From contig NC_049981.1 in NCBI RefSeq assembly GCF_000003815.2, forward strand, positions 4,857,021 through 4,921,020: 64,000 bases of DNA. Reading direction: 5' to 3'. The notes beneath the pieces are model-generated. The model ran no database searches and had not been told where the DNA came from. It was given only the letters and a program-made list of their open reading frames with translations. Below are positions 36,061 to 48,810 of this stretch, piece by piece (position 1 is the stretch's first letter; each line of letters begins with the position of its first letter). This stretch comes from Branchiostoma floridae. Taxonomy: Eukaryota > Chordata > Leptocardii > Amphioxiformes > Branchiostomatidae. The position numbers and the translations under genes are program-made.

Positions 36061-38885
36061 CTAGATGTCCTTATCCTGCACTTTAAGATACGGTAGGTAT
36101 ATACGCGCAGGGCACAGGCGAGCATACCGGAAATATTCCTTATTAGGCAAAGTGGCATTCAAGTCTCTCCAGACATCATCAGACTTGTCAAACACATATA
36201 CTACGTGTTCTTCTTCATCCTCATTATGATCATAGCAACANNNNNNNNNNNNNNNNNNNNNNNNNNNNNNNNNNNNNNNNNNNNNNNNNNNNNNNNNNNN
36301 NNNNNNNNNNNNNNNNNNNNNNNNNNNNNNNNNNNNNNNNNNNNNNNNNNNNNNNNNNNNNNNNNNNNNNNNNNNNNNNNNNNNNNNNNNNNNNNNNNNN
36401 NNNNNNNNNNNNNATTTTCAGCAAGGTAGTATAAAGTTTGATCAACTTCAACGAGGTGCTCATTTAGGCAATTCAAATGGTGTTCCGGTCGCAGCGACTT
36501 AGATATTGAAGACATACTAGCATTTTTCCACACATTCTCCGCATGGTTGTATTTAAACACAGACCGATCGTTACTCTCTCGATCACGAGTCAGGACGTAG
36601 ATGTTGTTATCACTGGTGACTGTCAAATCCATGGCTCCAGGACGGTCTTTACGATTGTAACTGCAGGTGATGTACTTCCCTTCCAGAGGGTTCATGAAGA
36701 GGAGATCACCGGAACTGAAGAGGGTAGAACACATAAGCAACAGTCAATAAAATGGATTTGCATACCCTTTTTCTAGGAATGAGGCCAATGTCACAGCATG
36801 CACTGACGTTATCTGTCAAATCTAACCTTGTAGCCTCAGAGAAATTAAATTCAGTAAGTGTTGGGATTTGACCCAGGGCCTTTTTATTGTATTCCATGGA
36901 AAATGTGTATTGCAGGACGTCAAAATGTGGAATAACCCTGTATAAGGATTGTAGAGCCAGAAGGTAAAACGAGGAAGTATATACTGACTTAAAATCAGAC
37001 AGCAGAACCATTTCTGTAGTCCTCCCAAGTCTAGGTTTCAGGTCATTGTTTCCTTTCTCTACAAAATTCTTGATGACCTCAGAACTCCCAGGATCCTCCC
37101 TGATCAGCGAATGTTCCAAGATGGCTGCCGTGTCATCTGAGGTCAGTTGGCCGAAGCGGATGTGAGTGAGGATGCTGGGTAGGTGGTGCAGTCTGTGGGG
37201 TACAAGAGATTCAAATGGGGGTGTTAAACATTTAGACATTGAAGAGGAAAATTTAGGTATCTTAAGTCTCAGGGAAAGACAGGTAAAATCATTCATCAAA
37301 AACTGCAAGCTTCTACAGTCATACATGCAAATGATGCAATGCAGTATGTAGACAACGATACCTATAATTATATAACACCCACCTATCCTCCTTGCTGTGC
37401 TGCACCCATCTCACCACAGCCTCCCACACTGTTGTCTCCTCTTTAACATCCAGCTCATCGTGGCTGATGATCTCAGTCAGTTGATTCACACTCAAGCTGC
37501 AAAACTCCTCACTGAAGGAAAACTGTGGAGGAACAGTTTACATGTTGGATAACCCTTGACACAAGGCCTGTTAAAACTGAACAGTAAACACTACAAGTTA
37601 GGGAATACTCCTAGGCGGCATAGAAAAGTTACCGTCACTTGGGTTTTGCAAGACAATTTAGTTTCAAGATTCATGATCTGCAAAGGTGACCTACTATCAA
37701 AATGTAAGTCCCACCTCAGTAAAGTTTATATCGATCCACTCCACACAACGCCTCAGGAGAATATCTACAGAAAAAACATCAGCAAACTTGTACATGTCCA
37801 CACAGGTGGAGCGCTCCACATTCATGGCCATATAGCTGATGCAGGTGTCTCTCACATAGTCCAGTTGGAGGAGGTCGGCTGCCTGGTACAGGGGCTGCAC
37901 TTTGTCCAGGGACACATGCAGAGTTCCCGAGTAGATGTAACTCAGGAGCTCCCCAAATATGTCTGCATCCAAACCCTGCAAAACAGTTAGTAATAACAAT
38001 GTGCAAACATTCAACAAATAAGGTATCATTGTAAGGGTGTATAAAGTATTATCCCAACTTCCTCACATTGACAGACGACTAGAAAGCCACTTTTCTCTTG
38101 AAATCGCAGAACCCACAAATTTTAGAAAATGTGGGCGTTTCGTCTCCCTCTGCTTCCAAAAAAGAAGTCAAACCCAACCTGTTTAGAAATAGCCAACACT
38201 AGTATTAGATTAGAATATTGGTTATGACTGTCCATTGTCACTATGTGTATACCATGTACTTGCAATTAGCCCTCGGGCACGAACTTGCAAATAAACTTCT
38301 ATAGAGAAGGGAAATATATCACAATTTGCTTGATTATCTTAATTTGAAGGTCATTTTTTCTCCCATTCTGTTATCTTATCTCCATAATCTCTCTCTTTGT
38401 TTGAAGATACATGCTCATAGTAATGTGGCCAAAAACATGAACTTTGACCTCAAAATTTCAAAGAGGTCAGTAGGTGGGGAGGGGGGCATATCTAGAGAAA
38501 GAAAAGTTAAACATTTGTTCGTTTTGGTAAACAATGAAATTACCATGTTTTAGATGTTCTCTATGGTACGTAGCATCTTTGGAAGTTCTCTGCTTCACTC
38601 TATTCTAACTCAATTCTACACCAAACCTACCTGTAAAGCAACCGTCTTCTGACGACTTTCCGCCATGTCACTTGTAAACATGGCCCTGAAGTAGGGGCTG
38701 GCCGCCGACAGAACAAGCCGATGGCAGGGAAACCGCTGGCCCTCAACTTCAAGGACGACATCCTGCAGTACCCCAGCCTTCTGTAAGTCACCTACAGTTC
38801 CAAGAAACCCGTGCAGATAGCTCTCGTCTTGGTAGGAACGAGGACGAACTGTGCTGACGTGGGCTTCTCGGTCTGCGGCAGCCAT
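36061..38885 (-). CDS. BTB-BACK-kelch protein (KLHL-A), five exons, gap in last exon
   Basis: This is probably a substrate adaptor of a Cullin-3 ubiquitin ligase; that role is known for the family and not shown here. Exons read from GT-AG signals: 38631-38885, 37715-37975, 37383-37522, 36989-37192 and 36061-36714. Phases match those of KLHL-C and KLHL-D. The first 85 residues begin MAAADREAH and include the BTB core (DVVLEVEGQRFPCHRL, then SPYFRAMF). Exon 2 completes BTB and starts BACK (YIYSGTLHVSLDKVQPLY), exons 3-4 carry BACK (SHDELDVKEETTVWEAVVRW), and exon 5 encodes the kelch part. A 173-N gap (36241-36413) lies in exon 5; its size does not keep frame, so it is probably inexact. The frame resumes after it and ends at TAG 36061-36063. 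The start has a good context and matches the paralogues. Confidence 0.9.
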
Positions 38886-39299
38886 GTTGATGATGATGGT
38901 ATGCCCGAAGGGTCAAAGGGTACGTACTCTAGACAAGCACTGATTACCCGTATAATGTAGCACTGATTACCCGTATAATGTAGCACTATGAATTCTTCCA
39001 TCATTTCTTGAGATGGAAGATACCAGTATCTGATGTAAATAACTGATATTGATACCTGTACCACTGGCAAGAAGGTTATGTTTTACTCGCCGTTCTTTGA
39101 GCGTTGGTTTGATAGAGTGAAAATATACCCCCATTACACGATGCTTCAACATGATTTNNNNNNNNNNNNNNNNNNNNNNNNNNNNNNNNNNNNNNNNNNN
39201 NNNNNNNNNNNNNNNNNNNNNNNNNNNNNNNNNNNNNNNNNNNNNNNNNNNNNNNNNNNNNNNNNNNNNNNNNNNNNNNNNNNNNNNNNNNNNNNNNNN

Positions 39300-40975
39300 N
39301 NNNACATAGATGTTTTGCAATAAATGTGATGAATGTAGTGATTTTTGTTTCGCTAAGAAGCCCCTCAAAGCTGAGAGAATTTAGAAAGGATGCTTTCATA
39401 GAAGTAATTATGACACAATTTAGTTTTAACCCTCTTCAAAGTAAAATTGGTCGTTAGACAGAATAAAACAAAACGACGACTATATTTCCGTCAGTAAATA
39501 TTCATTGTTCAAAAGTGATACAAACTTTTCATTCATTTTATGGATGGGACTGATTACTTCCATGTACTCATATTGACAACAAATGACTTAGCTACTTCTC
39601 TTGACACCAGATTCCAAACAGATATGATTATAACTGACTTTGCTAAGGCATTCAACAAAGTGCCCCACAACCGACTTCTCATGAAGTTAAAAAAACTACG
39701 GTATTTCAGACCAATTGCTCAAACGGATAACGAACTTCTTAACAAATCGTAAACAAAGGGTAGTGGTTGGGGGTGAACACTCTGAATGGTCCTTGGCCCA
39801 TTACTATTTCTTATCTATATAAACGACTTAGCTGACGACCTAAATTCCAACATTAGACTCTTCGCAGATGACTGTGTCATCTACAGGGAAATCAAAAATG
39901 ACCAGGACAACTCACTGTTACAAGATGACATTAACAAATTAGACAAATGACAAGAGGAGTGGCAGATGAAATTGCATCCTGACAAATGTCATGTCATGAA
40001 GTTCACACATAAACGTAAACCCAAATTATATGACTATAGGCTAGGTAACCACATTCTGACGGAAACCAGTAATCACAAATACTTGGGTGTTACCTTAAAT
40101 AACCTACTATCATGGTCCAACCATATAGATAACATTACATGCAAAGCAAACAAGACCCTTGGATTCGTTAAGCGCAACTTATTTGACTGCCCCAAAAAGG
40201 TCAAACAAAAAGCCTACACTAGCCTGGTCAGACCCCATCTTGAATATGCCAGTGCAGCATGGGATCCTTATCAGAAAAACCACATTTCCAAACTCGAAGC
40301 GGTCCAAAAAAGAGCGGCTAGATTTGCTTCAAATGTCCCGAACTGTCCAGATTCTCAGATAAGCGCCACCAAACTAGTCTCGGACCTGGGTTGGGATACA
40401 CTCAAAAATAGAAGTACAGCCAACAGACTTACCATCCTCCAGAAATCTAGACAAAATCTCCTAGCCCTACCGGTGGATTACTATTTGCAGCCGAACCCAA
40501 GGCAATCTAGACATAGTCACCCAAACTCATACAAACCCATTAAGACTAATAAAGACTGTCACAAACATTCATATTTCCCAAGAACCACTATCGATCGGAA
40601 TACCCTGCCATACTCAACCACCCTTCAAGCTAATCCCGTCAAGTTTAAGGAAGCGGTGTTGCAACACCTGAGGAACGGTCAATAAACAGCAGCACTACAC
40701 CCTGGATAGTTTGCCCCAACAAAATAAGGGGTGTTATTCAGTACAAGAACAAGAACAAGAACTACTGTCCCAATAGTTTTAACCATTCATTTAGAAGTTA
40801 TGTATGTAGTTTTCTTTGTTCTAATTGTTTATTTTCATTATGTTTCTTTGTATAAGTAGACCCGACCTTGTAGAGGAAAGTTATATTCCTGTTGCAGGAT
40901 CCTCTCAGATCATTTCTGTGAATTCGAATAAATAAATAGATAAATAAATAAATAAATAGATAAATACACATATTA
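39300..40975 (+). mobile_element. 5'-truncated non-LTR retrotransposon (CR1/Jockey-like), dead
   Basis: Reverse-transcriptase motifs appear in three frames. DFAKAFNKVPHNRLL lies in the frame at 39540-39752, then LLFLIYINDLADDL and the catalytic FADDCVIY box (39861-39884). After an in-frame TGA at 39948-39950 comes a 239-codon frame (39966-40685) containing HPDKCHVMKF, KYLGVTL and RPHLEYASAAWDP, typical of the C-terminal part of CR1/L2/Jockey-type ORF2. Two frameshifts and a stop make it non-functional. The 3' end runs into an (AAATA)n-like tail at about 40927-40972. The 5' limit is unclear because of the gap at 39158-39303. Confidence 0.85.
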
Positions 40976-41022
40976 TATGCTTCCTTAACCTGCGCACTAT
41001 TAAACGAGGAAAAATTATGAAA

Positions 41023-41911
41023 TTATTTTATGCCTCTCCTAAGATACCGTGGGCATATACGTGCCACAGGGAAATGAGGTCCACGCGCATCATAGTCATT
41101 ATTAGGCAGGGTGGCCTTCAAGTCTCTCCAGGCATCAGCAGACCTGTCATACACATACAGCAGGTTTCTGCATCTTTCCTCAGGGTCGCTAGTACAGCTG
41201 AACAGTACATGTAGCTGGTTGTCCAGTACGAAAAGACTGGGAACATCGTGGATATCAAAGTCTCCTGGGTTCGGCCAGCTTTGCAGTGTCTGCCATTGGT
41301 CTGACTCTGTGTCGTACACCATAGTCTGAGTTAAATCCATATCGGTACAGAAAATCTCTGTTCCCATGGCGACGGCTGTACAGACTTCAGGAAAGTACCC
41401 TGGTGAGGTCCTCTTGCACCAACAGTCCTGGCTCGGGTCGTAGCGATGCAGTTCGTCGCTTGTAAGGAAGTAGAGGTGTGGGCCACAGGACAATGCTAGA
41501 ACATTGTAGACGGCGGATAGAGTATTGTCAAGCTGCAGCTGTGAACATTCCTCCCAATGGTCTGTGGGCTGGTTGTACTTTATCATCAATAACACGCCTT
41601 CATCTTCATCAACAGCAAGATAGTACAAAATGTGATCAACTTCAACAAGGTGCTTATTGTAGTATTCCAAATCTTTTCCCCGCCTCAGCCACTTAGATAC
41701 TGAGGACATACCAGCATCTTCCCACAAATTCCCCGCATGGTTGTACTTAAACAAGGATAACTGAACGCTACGCTCTTCCTCACAAGTCAGGACGTAGATA
41801 TTGTTATCACTTGTGACTGTCACGTTTGCTGTGTCAGGAAGGTCTTTACGATCATAACTGTAGCTGATGTACTTCCCTTCCGGAGGGTTCATGAAGAGGA
41901 CATCACTGGAA
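41023..41911 (-). pseudogene. KLHL-B: kelch exon of a BTB-kelch paralogue lacking its 5' exons
   Basis: It is homologous to exon 5 of KLHL-A, C and D, with the acceptor at 41911/41912 in the same phase and an intact frame of about 295 codons ending at 41023-41025. Shared blocks include VTVTSDNNIYVL, FKYNHAGNLWEDAG and YDTESDQWQTLQSW. The intron upstream still matches the KLHL-A intron (near 42020-42060 and 43565-43625). No exons 1-4 are found before the single N at 43626, where unrelated sequence begins. It is either a truncated paralogue or a gene cut by a misjoin. The intact frame makes me cautious about calling it dead. Confidence 0.7.
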
Positions 41912-43626
41912 CTGATGAAGAGGGTAGAACACATAAGCAACAGTCAATTATAATGGCCACAAAACTCAACCCTTTCCTCAAGAATGAGGCCCACATCACT
42001 ACATGCACTGTTGTTATCTATCAAATATAATATTGCAGCCTCAAAGAAATGAAATTCAGTATGTGTTGGAATTAGGCACAGAGAATGTTAACACTCAAAC
42101 ACCAATTTGGAAGCCAAGAGTAAATATTGAAGTGCTATTTCAATGCAATGTGAAGAAAAATGCCTTGCTTGACTTTGTCGGTCAATGTCTACTACACTCT
42201 CTCCAAAGTTATTTTTTAAAGGAGATTGATACATTTCTGTGGCAATTATAAAGGAAAGTCAGTCTGGGGTCCAAATGTACAGGTTTTTTAACTAAGTTTT
42301 GAGACCCACGCCTAAACTACTTATAGTATGACTATCAGATTTTCAGAGGATAGTAAGTACGTAAACTAAATCATTACAAGACCCTTTGTGTCATTATCTA
42401 ATAATGTGACCTTATGACGTCATTCAGCTAAGTGAAAAATGAAAAAAGGGCGGCCATCTTGGATTTTGACCAACAACGTCTTGAAATAAGCATCATCATC
42501 ATAAGCATACACTATAAATTATGAACGATAAATGTTACATTGAATTTCATAAGATTTAATCTATGTAATTTAAAAAAAAGTATATAAATCTAACCAAGAA
42601 AAACTTGTTTAAATCTAAAGTGACAAATTTTGGCGAAAATATTGCCGTTGCCTTAGTAACAGAAAAATAGCGAATTTACTTAAGCCACAGCAATTACATT
42701 TTATGGATGACATGCTCTGCAGACTGCAAAAAATTGTGCGATAGGGCGAAAAAAAACAAGATGGCTACATTTTCAAAAATAGGCACCATTAAGTTGTGAT
42801 GAATGTTGTAACAAGAATTACAGGGACAAAACATGGTATCAGAGCCAACAAGGCATTCATTCCTGTATTCAAGACAGTGACACTAGTGTGGCAGACTAAC
42901 ATCACCAACAAAGTTGGTAACCACACTCATGGTTTCCATATTGGTGTCACCTTTACAACAATCCAATAAGTTTTATTTCTACAACTACAGTACTGGGTAC
43001 CTCGGGAGTGTCACTTCTACAAGTACAATTATTAGGCTACAACACAACATATTTGCTCATTTTCTTACTTTGTCTTCATGTTGACCATCCCTGCAGAAGA
43101 AAAAAAATCTTGTTCTTTTTTTTTAAATCAGGCGAAAATTAATGCGCTCGCTGATGTCATCCATAAAATTTACTTGCTGTGGCCTTAGGTGACGTAAAAC
43201 ATTTTGTGATAGAATACCAACTTTGGTAGCTTTACCGCTAGCCTTTCACGAGTTACGCGACATGAAATTTGCTGAGGGACTCAAAATTCCCCTCCCTGTT
43301 CAGAATACGGTTATAATAATTAGAGCAAAATGCTCTGATCTTTTGCAGAAATCATGATAATGAGCTGATATTATCAACACATTATCATATCAAAGTATTC
43401 CTCTCATAATGACTAAGCAATGTATGCACAATCGATATGTATCATCGATAAGAATAGAAACGAAAATTTTCTTGAACAAAACATTTTGAAGTCTGTTTGG
43501 ACCCCACTAGGTCATTTTAGTGGCAAAAAGGAAACGTGTTTGTATTTGCAACATAACTAAGACAGTGAAAATGTGTATTGTAGGACCTCAAAATGTAAAA
43601 TACCTTTTTACAAGGTTTGTAGACCC
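41912..43626. other. Remnant intron of KLHL-B with inserted sequence
   Basis: Both ends match intron 4 of KLHL-A (for example AAGAAATGAAATTCAGTA near 42041 and GTGAAAATGTGTATTG near 43564). The 1.45 kb between them has no KLHL-A counterpart and no coding signal, so an insertion is likely. It ends at the lone N. Confidence 0.6.
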
Positions 43627-44211
43627 NTTAATCGTTTTCAGCTTTGACGTTTGCATATACTATGCATAACTTGTTGTATTGTTTTGTGTTATATTTGTTT
43701 ACACTTAGTTTTTCTTCAGAAGCCTGTTACACTGTTGCGCATATCCATGAGATTAAAACTAGTTTATATACCTGCATTTCCATTTACAATATATATGTAT
43801 ACTTTTTCTCATTTTGACAATAAATATTCATTGATCAACATGGTTCGTTCTTTAGTGAAGTGCTATTCGGTTTCAAGGCCAATAGTACTTAGAAGAAATT
43901 GATAGATGATGCATTTATAATTTTTGTTGTGATACCCATTTTGACAGCTTGTCACATTTTAACTGCCCCAGAAATATCTATAAGAAAAAATAACCCTCTA
44001 TTATCCCTTTTATTGCGTAAATGTATTTATGAAATCATCTGCATGTTCCTTCAAAGCTACTTCGGCATCAAACCAACACGTACAGAAAACTTACACCTAG
44101 ATAAATAAAGTTGATATCATGTCTTCAAAGAAAGATATCAACCGAGACGTACCATATTTCCAATGTAAGTCATCCGCAGACCTATAATCTCTCTACTGTA
44201 TAATGGTACAA
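43627..44211 (+). repeat. 585-bp inverted repeat, right copy
   Basis: This pairs with 34753-35337. It begins directly after a single N at 43626, exactly where intron sequence homologous to KLHL-A stops. The join may therefore be an assembly seam. It lies about 450 bp upstream of the KLHL-C start codon. Confidence 0.92.
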
Positions 44212-44250
44212 ACATTCACATACAAAACGTACTAAATTACCAAAGCAATG

Positions 44251-44295
44251 TGAAAACTCGTTGTAACTGAAGCATATTTTTACAACGAGTTTTCA
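44251..44295. repeat. 45-bp hairpin element
   Basis: A perfect 16-bp stem (TGAAAACTCGTTGTAA and its complement) surrounds a 13-base loop. ATG occurs immediately outside both ends (44248-44250 and 44296-44298), a possible 3-bp target duplication. Confidence 0.8.
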
Positions 44296-44357
44296 ATGAA
44301 AACAGTAAATAAATCAAAACCTAGAATGTACGTTTATCTGTGACGGTAGTCTACATT

Positions 44358-44449
44358 ATGTTACAATTTTAAGACCAGAGGTCTGATCGAAGGTTTGTTG
44401 GTAGGCGCTTTATTTTGTGCACGGATATATGGTCTTAAAATTGTAACAT
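44358..44449. mobile_element. 92-bp MITE-like inverted repeat
   Basis: Perfect 20-bp terminal inverted repeats (ATGTTACAATTTTAAGACCA) enclose 52 bp of unrelated sequence. It lies 63 bp after the 45-bp hairpin. No clear target duplication was found. Confidence 0.75.
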
Positions 44450-44629
44450 CAATCAAAATAAGTCACAAATCAACATCTTATAGTATTAACCTTTCTTTGG
44501 GTAGCCCTGACTGTATTTCTCCTGATTCCACGGCCGAGTAAATAAAATCAAAATCAAACCCTTCCTTCGAGAGAGAAAAAGACAGACTGCTACAATATCA
44601 GGGTAATCAGTGAATGACTTATTACCTTT

Positions 44630-44643
44630 TGACCCTGGGGTCA
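44630..44643. promoter_or_regulatory. Everted TGACCC/GGGTCA motif upstream of KLHL-C
   Basis: TGACCC and GGGTCA are separated by two bases, 17 bp before the start codon. The same motif with one base between the halves precedes KLHL-D (48811-48823). A decayed form (TTTGACCC then GGGCAT) precedes KLHL-A. The halves match the half-site read by nuclear receptors, but the position near the ATG suggests 5' UTR or core promoter. The role is inferred. Confidence 0.4.
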
Positions 44644-44659
44644 TGCCATCATCACCAAC

Positions 44660-47608
44660 ATGGCTGCCGCAGAACCCCACGCCAGCGCGCGTGCAGTTCG
44701 TCCACGTTCCTACCAAGACGAGAGCTATCTGCGCGGGTTTCTTGGAGCTGTGGACGACTTACAGAAGGCTGGGGTACTGCAGGATGTCGTCCTTGAAGTC
44801 GAGGGCCGGCGGTTTCCTTGCCATCGGCTTGTTCTGTCCGCGGCCAGCCCCTACTTCAGGGCCATGTTTACAAGTGACATGGCGGAAAGTCGTCAGAAGA
44901 CGGTTGTTTTACAGGTAGGTCTGGAGTAAGAATGGAGCGAAACAGAGAACTTACAAATGTGACATCTTTGAAATTTGGGGTCAAAGTTCAGATTTGTGAC
45001 CACATTGTAATGAGCATGTATTTTTGACAAAAATAATTCTTTACAGTTGTCAGAAACAGATGAAGTACTAGTAAGAAGTAGTAGAGATTAATATGTAGAT
45101 AACATAACAGAATATGGGAGGAAAATAATAAAGGAAGGTCATTATATATTTCCCTTCTTTATGCACCCTGCCTGATAATGATAACTTATATGTTTAAAAT
45201 TTGAAAATTGTTACGATTTACTGTTTTGCAGGGTTTGGATGCAGGCATGTTTGGGGAGATCCTGAGTTACATCTACTCGGGAACCCTCCATGTGTCCCTG
45301 GACAAAGTGCAGCCCCTGTACCAGGCAGCCGACCTCCTCCAACTGGACTATGTGAGAGACACCTGCAGCAGCTACATTGCCATGAATGTGGAGCACTACA
45401 CCTGTGTGGACCTGTACAATTTTGTTGATGTTTTTTCCGTGGATTTTGTCCTGAGGCGTTGTGTGGAGTGGATCGATATAAACTTCGCTGAGGTGGGACT
45501 GATATTTTGGTAGTACATCACTTTTGTCGATCATCAATCTTGAATAAAAGAAGTTTGTCTTGCACTCACTCAAGTAACTTTTGTATGGCTATCAGAAGAC
45601 CACTCTAAAGGAATATCCCGTAATTTGTTGTGTTAAGTGTTCAATTTTAACGAGCCATATGTTAAGGCTTAACCAACATGCACTCTGCACCTCCACAGTT
45701 TTCCTTTAGAGAAGAATTCTGCAGCCTGAGTGTGAATCAGCTGATTGAGATCATCAGCCACGATGAGCTGGATGTTAAAGAGGAGACAGCAGTGTGGGAG
45801 GTTGTGGTGAGATGGGTGCAGCACAGTAGAGAGGACAGGTAGGTATCATTATTTGGAGTGCGGATTCTCTGTATGACACTCACACATGTCTTAATTTTGG
45901 GTTCAATTCCCAACATCCTAGATTTCTTTGCATTGTTGAAAAACTTATAAGATGCAAATACAGCTGTAGAATATGTACCACTATCCTGTACCATACAGAC
46001 TGCACCACCTACCCACCATCCTCCCTCACATCCGCTTCAACCTGCTGACCTCAGACGACACGGCAGCCATCTTGGATCACCCCCTGGCCAGAGAGGATCT
46101 TGGGAGTTCTGCGGTCATCAGGAATGCGGTACAGAAAGGGAATCCCAACCTGAAGCCGAGGCTTGGGATGACTACAGAGATGGCTGTGCTGTTGAACTAT
46201 CCCCGTAGGTTAGTTAGATATGTACTTTTTTTATTTGTCTGACTTTGTACAATGTTAGTCGTGATTAATCCTTGCATAATGTTAGTTAAAAAAGTTAAAC
46301 CCTTCCCGCGCCAAGGGCGGTGCCCATTTGTGGCACATATGGTGGTGCCCATCTCTGTTTCATTAGCCCTGGACCACACACAACGCAATCACTACAGCAG
46401 AGGGCTAGTCCACTGGTAGTGGTGTGTGTTCAACTTCCATACTCTTTCCCGAATGCTGAGTGCTAAGCAGAGAAAGCAGCATGTATCATTTTTATTGTCT
46501 TTGGTATGACTTGGCCGGGATCGAACTCACGACCTTCCGAATGCGAACACTCTACCCACTAGGCCATTGTACCGTCATTTTGTTCTACTATTAATCTAAT
46601 TCCTACTAATGCTTTAAAGGATGTTTCTCAAGGAGCTACAAAATAAGATAGAACAGTGCATGTGATTTTAGCCTCATCCCAATAAAAAGATATGAATTAT
46701 CGCTCCAGGTTTACTGACTGTGTTTTTTAACCCTCTCCAGTTCCGTAATCAAGGAGTTCCTCTTCATGAACCCTCAGGAAGGGAAGTACATCAGCTGCAG
46801 CTACGACCTCCCTTATGTCCGTGACATGACAGTCACCAGTGATAACGACATCTTTATCCTGCATACTGAGGAATCAGACGAGGAGAATCAGTTGTCTCTG
46901 TTTAAGTACAACCATGCAGAAAACGCGTGGGAACAAGCAGGTGTGTCCTCAATATCTAAGGGACCAGAAGATAATATGTATGAGAGAGGCCTTTATGAAG
47001 TTGATGGGATTCTGTATTACACTGCTGTTGATCCTGAAGAAGACAGACCATTGCTGCAGATGAGAAAGTACAACCCGCACACAAACCAGTGGCAGGAATG
47101 TTCACAGCTGAGACTTAACACGACTCTAGCGTCGTTTGTAGTATTGTCCTGTGGCCCAAACCTGTATTTCCTCACGGACACGGAAGTGTATTGCTACGAC
47201 CCGAAACAGGACCGTTGGTTCGAGAGGACCCCACCAACACTCATAACGGATGTCAGCACAGCTGTTGCTATAGGAACGGAAATTTTCTGCTCGGACTTTA
47301 TATTCACTAAGGCTATGGTGTACGATACAGAGTCAGACCGCTGGCAGGAGCTGAAGGGCTTGCCGAACCTAGAAAACTTTTATGTTGATTATCGGACCAT
47401 TTTTTTCGTACTGGAGAACCAGCTGCACGTGTTGTTAACCTGTACTAGCGACTCCCAGGAAGGCATTGTATATCTTGTTTTTGTGTATGACAGGTCTGCT
47501 GATGCCAGGAGAGACTCGAAGGCCAATCTACCGCATAAGACCTATGAAGTGCGCGGTTCTTATTCCCCTGTGGCACGTATATACCTACCATATCTCAATG
47601 GGACATAA
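44660..47608 (+). CDS. BTB-BACK-kelch protein KLHL-C, 577 residues, five exons
   Basis: Exons: 44660-44914, 45232-45492, 45699-45838, 45999-46208 and 46741-47608, all with GT-AG borders. Together they give 1734 bp, an uninterrupted 577-codon frame plus stop. BTB spans about residues 39-145 (QDVVLEVEGRRFPCHRL; SPYFRAMFTSDMAESRQ; YIYSGTLHVSLDKVQPLY). BACK spans about 150-255 (SHDELDVKEETAVWEVVVRW). The C-terminal kelch part (289-577) has at least four strands of the Y-x-W type (YNPHTNQWQEC, YDPKQDRWFER, YDTESDRWQEL, YDRSADARRD, the last lacking its tryptophan). The usual kelch double glycine is absent. Family members are Cullin-3 adaptors, with BTB binding Cullin-3 and kelch binding substrate. 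Intron 4 carries a SINE. ATG at 44660 is chosen because all paralogues begin MAAA here. Confidence 0.93.
46293..46574 (-). repeat. tRNA-derived SINE in intron 4 of KLHL-C
   Basis: Read on the minus strand: a head with A-box-like TAGTGGGTAGAGTG and B box GTTCGATCCC (near 46518), then the body shared with 1819-2092 and 61640-62026. This copy has the best-preserved pol III boxes of the family here. Confidence 0.8.
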
Positions 47609-48810
47609 AACAAGACAGGGCAAGATTGATTGACTTTGTTTAATCGTTGAATGGTTGTTTAACTGATTAATTTAGTTTAGATCTTAGGTTTTTGCCAAAT
47701 GCTCAACAGTGGGATAGATGTACCAGATTTTATACTTTGGTAGAAGTATGAAGGTTTATGGATTGATAAATTTGCTTCTATAGAGACAGGACTAATGATC
47801 TGTTTCCTAAAAGCTTCGCAGCAGTAGTTACAAGATACATTTATTCTAATTGCATTCCTAGTTAGTAAACTTGAGCATCAATGGTACTATTTGGTGAGGG
47901 TACGGTTGGTACATGTATGTGAGTCCTAGTAAAGTAACCTGGGGTGGCACACAGTCACAGGGAAAGGAAATTTCACGTGTATGTTACAGTATTTTGTGTG
48001 GCGTTATTAACATTGTATTTGTTACTCACCTTACATGTGTATGGTTACATGATCATTTGCATAATTTACTCAAAGTAGATTCGGCCCAGTTTTTATACAT
48101 ATTCCATACAAAATGTAACTGTAATATGCTTTTTACCGTCTTTAAACTTTGAATGTTAATTGGTAGAAAGAAAGAGCAGTCGTTTCGTTAAATACTATTG
48201 TGTTTAATGGTCCGATCGATCTACTCAGAAATTCACAGATAAATTATGCATACTTTTGTCGTAATTCCATCTATGCAAACTGTTTTCTCGCCCCCCTCAG
48301 AGACATCATTAACATGGAAAAATCACAACATAATAGTACAACCGAATAGTACAAAATGTCGATCTGTAGTTTCCAACACAATTGATCCATAACATATCAA
48401 GCCATAACATGTAAATACTTGAAAATATCAATAGTCAAAACAAAAGTTAGCATTTTTTAAAATAAAGGTATTATACTACTTCTACTATCAGTCAGTTAAT
48501 ACAGACTGCGACACGGCACAAAAAGAACTAAACAACAAGGGAGACTATAAAACAAAAATGTACACATTGTAATACACGCAGTGATCGGTAACGTTAGTAA
48601 TGTTAGGTTCAATAGAAGCCACAAAACCAGTACAAGATCTGATTATAGTAAACATGGATCTATGGTAGGCATTCCTTTTTTCTCAAGGAATAATGTCAGT
48701 ACTTTTTCTGCTACAGTGGTCGTAGGTGCTTCACAGCATCAGTGATCCTTGCCCATCTCTTTCTGCTATATTATGGGGGTAATCAGTATATGTCGAATCC
48801 AACTACCCTT
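47609..48810. other. KLHL-C 3' flank and spacer to KLHL-D
   Basis: A 3' flank motif, GGGATAGATGTACCAG (47711-47726), is shared with the KLHL-D and KLHL-A flanks. The rest is A/T-rich with no gene or known element recognised. Confidence 0.55.

Noticed and set aside
41023-41911. KLHL-B as a recent allele of KLHL-A
   Set aside because: The kelch exons share only about two thirds of residues, far beyond allelic difference.
44660-44929. Single-exon BTB-only proteins (89-99 codons) at the exon 1 positions
   Set aside because: The frames run past a clear donor site (CAG/GTAGG) into intron. Joined exons give a full BTB-BACK-kelch protein.
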